Source: Acidobacteriota bacterium (lineage in GTDB: Bacteria > Acidobacteriota > Vicinamibacteria > Vicinamibacterales > SCN-69-37). From it: a stretch of DNA of 16,948 bases. The stretch covers positions 1 through 16,948 of the forward strand of contig JAKALV010000040.1 in the NCBI GenBank assembly GCA_021824055.1, in the 5' to 3' direction. The notes beneath the pieces were generated by a model. It ran no database searches, was not told the origin of the DNA, and saw only the letters and a list, made by a program, of their open reading frames with translations. Of this stretch, positions 15,231-16,948 are shown piece after piece. Both the position numbers and the translations under genes were made by a program. Within the stretch, counting starts at the first letter, position 1, and the number at the start of each line of letters is the position of its first letter.

Positions 15231-15320
15231 ACGGTAGACCGCGGGACTGCGGCGCGCGATGGGTGGTATGTCCCGATTCGGCTAGAATCCCGGTGTGCCG
15301 GCCGGGACACATGTCCCGAT
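15231..15320. promoter_or_regulatory. divergent control region with TGTCCCG repeats
   Basis: An inverted repeat CGGGACA (15303-15309), CA, TGTCCCG (15312-15318) covers the ATG of the regulator gene at 15311. TGTCCCGAT also occurs at 15269-15277 in the same orientation as the copy at 15312-15320, 43 bases apart (about four helical turns). A -10-like TAGAAT (15283-15288) for the regulator lies between them. TACCGT (15231-15236, minus strand) is a weak -10 candidate for the methyltransferase gene. The repeats are seen directly; an operator role is inferred. Confidence 0.45.
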
Positions 15321-16414
15321 CGTCGCCGGATTCAGTTCAGATGGCCACCACGGGTCGGCAGCGCATCCACTACGTGACCGCGTCAGACGGCGTGAGGCTC
15401 GCCTGGGCCGACGCCGGCCTGGGCGCTCCGGTCGTGAAGGCGGCCAATTGGCTCACGCATCTCGAGTACGAGTGGGACAGCCCCGTCTGGCAGCACTGGC
15501 TCCACTTCTTTTCCAATCGTTTTCGCTTCGTCAGGTACGACGAGCGGGGTTGCGGCATGAGCGATCGGCGGGTCGGCGATCTGTCCCGGGATCGCTGGGT
15601 CGCGGATCTCGAGTCGGTCATCGAGGCGGCGGCCCTTGACGCGCCGGTGACGCTGCTCGGCATTTCGCAAGGCGCGGCGACGTGCATCGCCTATGCGGCA
15701 CAGTATCCGCAACGCGTCTCGCGGCTCATCCTGTACGGCGCCTACGCACGCGGTTCATGGCGGCGGGGCGTGGCGCATACCGAGCAGGAATACCGCGCCA
15801 TGGTGGATCTCACGCGTCTCGGCTGGGGACGTGACAATCCGACGTTTCGTCAGATCTTCACGTCGCGATTCATTCCCGGCGGCACTGAGGAGCACCTGAA
15901 ATGGTTCAACAACCTCTGCTTGAAGACGACGACCGGCGAACTGGCGGCGCAACTGTTCGAGGCGCGCGCGCACGTGGACGTGACGCCGCTGCTCGGTCTC
16001 GTGCGCGCCCCGACGCTCGTGCTGCACGCCCGCGAGGATCAAATCACGCCCATCGAGGAAGGACGGCTGGTGGCGACCGGCATCACCGGGGCTGAGTTCG
16101 TGGAGCTCGACTCGAAGAATCACATTCTTCTCGAATCTGAGCCCGCCTGGTTGCGGTTTCAATCCGCGGTGCTGGACTTCGTCGGAGGGTTTCCGGCCTC
16201 AACCGAAGATGCGGCCTTCAGCGCTTTGTCGCGCCGTGAACGGGAGATCCTCGCGCTGATGGCAGACGGTCTCGGCAATCTGGACATTGCGGAGCGGCTG
16301 AACATCAGCGAGAAGACCGTCCGCAACCACACGTCGAACATCTTCGATAAGCTCGGCGTGTGGACACGGGCCCAGGCGATCGTGTTCGCGCGTGACCGAC
16401 GGTTTGCCGGATAG
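15311..16414 (+). CDS. alpha/beta-hydrolase domain fused to LuxR-type helix-turn-helix regulator
   Basis: The protein has 367 residues from ATG 15311; ATG 15341 is an alternative, and longer readings overlap the divergent gene. Residues about 17-285 form an alpha/beta-hydrolase domain with a complete triad: Ser119 in GISQGAA, Asp243 in AREDQITP and His271 in SKNHILLE. An oxyanion-side motif YDERGCGMSD is also present. Residues 306-360 are a LuxR/GerE domain (LSRREREILALMADG, then DIAERLNISEKTVRNHTSNIF). There is no signal peptide or receiver domain, so it is a cytoplasmic one-component regulator. This hydrolase module recurs in front of LuxR, cyclase and similar output domains, which suggests a small-molecule sensor that may also hydrolyse its ligand. 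Divergence from the mddA-like gene makes that gene a likely target, by inference. Ligand unknown. Confidence 0.88.
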   Translation: MSRSSPDSVQMATTGRQRIHYVTASDGVRLAWADAGLGAPVVKAANWLTHLEYEWDSPVWQHWLHFFSNRFRFVRYDERGCGMSDRRVGDLSRDRWVADLESVIEAAALDAPVTLLGISQGAATCIAYAAQYPQRVSRLILYGAYARGSWRRGVAHTEQEYRAMVDLTRLGWGRDNPTFRQIFTSRFIPGGTEEHLKWFNNLCLKTTTGELAAQLFEARAHVDVTPLLGLVRAPTLVLHAREDQITPIEEGRLVATGITGAEFVELDSKNHILLESEPAWLRFQSAVLDFVGGFPASTEDAAFSALSRREREILALMADGLGNLDIAERLNISEKTVRNHTSNIFDKLGVWTRAQAIVFARDRRFAG

Positions 16415-16418
16415 CGAG

Positions 16419-16449
16419 GAGGTGCGGGAACAGACGCTCCCGGGGCCTC
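16419..16449. terminator. possible bidirectional terminator hairpin
   Basis: Between two convergent genes, CGGGA (16425-16429) pairs with TCCCG (16438-16442) around an 8-base loop, and GAGG (16419-16422) pairs with CCTC (16446-16449) across a small internal loop. There is no T-tract on either side, so intrinsic termination is uncertain. Confidence 0.3.
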
Positions 16450-16483
16450 TGCCGGACGCACCCGGACATCGGTACTGAACCAG

Positions 16484-16948
16484 TCAGTTCCACTCCTCGC
16501 TCGCGACCCACGGCATCGCGTCGTCGTCCAGCACACCGGCCTCATCACGCTCCGTCCCCGTCCCCGCCGGACGCGCGCCCGCCACGGCGTTCCAGTTCGG
16601 CGGCTCCACGCCGCGCAGATAACGCACGAAGAAGTCGTTGCGCTTTCGTACGGTGATCGGACTTCGCGCGCCGTGATCGGCGCCGGGCACCACCACGAGC
16701 TCGAACTCTTTGGACGCTTGCACGAGCGCGTTCACGACCTGCATCGTGCTGGACGGATCGACGTTCGTGTCCATCTCTCCGACGACCAACATCAGATGCC
16801 CCTGCAGCTGTGCCGCGTGGTCGACATTCGAGGACGCGGCGTACTCCGGCCCGATCGGCCATCCCATCCATTGCTCGTTCCACCAGATCTTGTCCATCCG
16901 ATTGTCGTGACAGCCGGAGTTGGAGACCGCGACCTTGTAGAACTCCGG
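16484..16948 (-). CDS. C-terminal part of an S9 peptidase, DPP IV-like
   Basis: The frame is open to the right window edge, so the gene is partial: 154 residues of the C-terminus are seen, beginning PEFYKVAVSNSGCHDNRMDK. This is the alpha/beta-hydrolase end of a prolyl-oligopeptidase family (S9B/DPP IV-like) enzyme. Asp in VVGEMDTNVDP and His in VPGADHGA are the second and third members of the triad; the catalytic Ser should lie just outside the window. The segment WWNEQWMGWP is typical of this branch. The tail after the hydrolase fold (ARPAGTGTERDEAG...VASEEWN) is a short acidic extension. Such enzymes are usually exported and remove dipeptides from peptide N-termini. It is convergent with the hydrolase-LuxR gene. 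Confidence 0.88.
   Translation of the reverse strand, partial: PEFYKVAVSNSGCHDNRMDKIWWNEQWMGWPIGPEYAASSNVDHAAQLQGHLMLVVGEMDTNVDPSSTMQVVNALVQASKEFELVVVPGADHGARSPITVRKRNDFFVRYLRGVEPPNWNAVAGARPAGTGTERDEAGVLDDDAMPWVASEEWN

Noticed and set aside
14420..15310. Alternative minus-strand frame of 296 codons over the methyltransferase region
   Set aside because: It is a shifted frame over the MddA-type gene. Its product is Arg/Ala-rich without membrane segments, whereas the chosen frame matches a membrane methyltransferase family along its whole length.

Overview
The window is a GC-rich bacterial chromosomal segment with densely packed genes. It carries exported S9 peptidases, several exported glycoside hydrolases, an AbrB/PIN toxin-antitoxin pair and Gly/Arg-rich inserts in a secreted peptidase. 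That combination resembles soil Acidobacteriota (Vicinamibacteria-like). The assignment is an inference from gene style; there is no rRNA or marker gene here. I saw no tRNA, rRNA, CRISPR array, transposase or integrase. No gene-free stretch exceeds about 160 bases.

Layout. (1) 1-1168, plus strand: the 3' end of a probably secreted protein, then a small exported protein of beta-strand-rich type. (2) 1188-8335, minus strand: a nucleotidyltransferase gene (8335-7448) is followed after 7 bases by a GH127-type beta-L-arabinofuranosidase. Next come an S9 glutamyl-endopeptidase-like peptidase and a small zinc-ribbon protein of unknown function. Just after the stop codons of the GH127 and peptidase genes lie two long hairpins whose arms are built from 8-base tandem units. 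The units differ in sequence, but the architecture is the same. (3) 8402-9036, plus strand: a vapBC-like module with a 4-base gene overlap. (4) 8994-14430: a clan GH-D (alpha-galactosidase-like) enzyme on the minus strand, divergent from a LysR regulator that is followed after 11 bases by a Tat-exported GH31 enzyme. The two divergent start codons are only 29 bases apart. (5) 14470-16414: a membrane methyltransferase of the MddA type (methanethiol to dimethyl sulfide), divergent from a one-component regulator made of an alpha/beta-hydrolase domain fused to a LuxR-type helix-turn-helix. (6) 16484-16948, minus strand: the 3' end of a DPP IV-like S9 peptidase, cut by the window edge.

Reading as a whole. 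Three exported glycosidases of different families, a sugar-nucleotide transferase and a LysR regulator suggest breakdown of a side-chain-rich plant or microbial glycan (arabinose-, galactose- and glucose/xylose-type linkages). No transporter or SusC/D pair is present, so this is not a classic PUL. The best candidates for something undescribed are the octamer-built 3' hairpins, the compressed divergent LysR/GH promoter with overlapping -10 boxes, and the hydrolase-LuxR regulator with an inverted repeat on its own start codon facing mddA.
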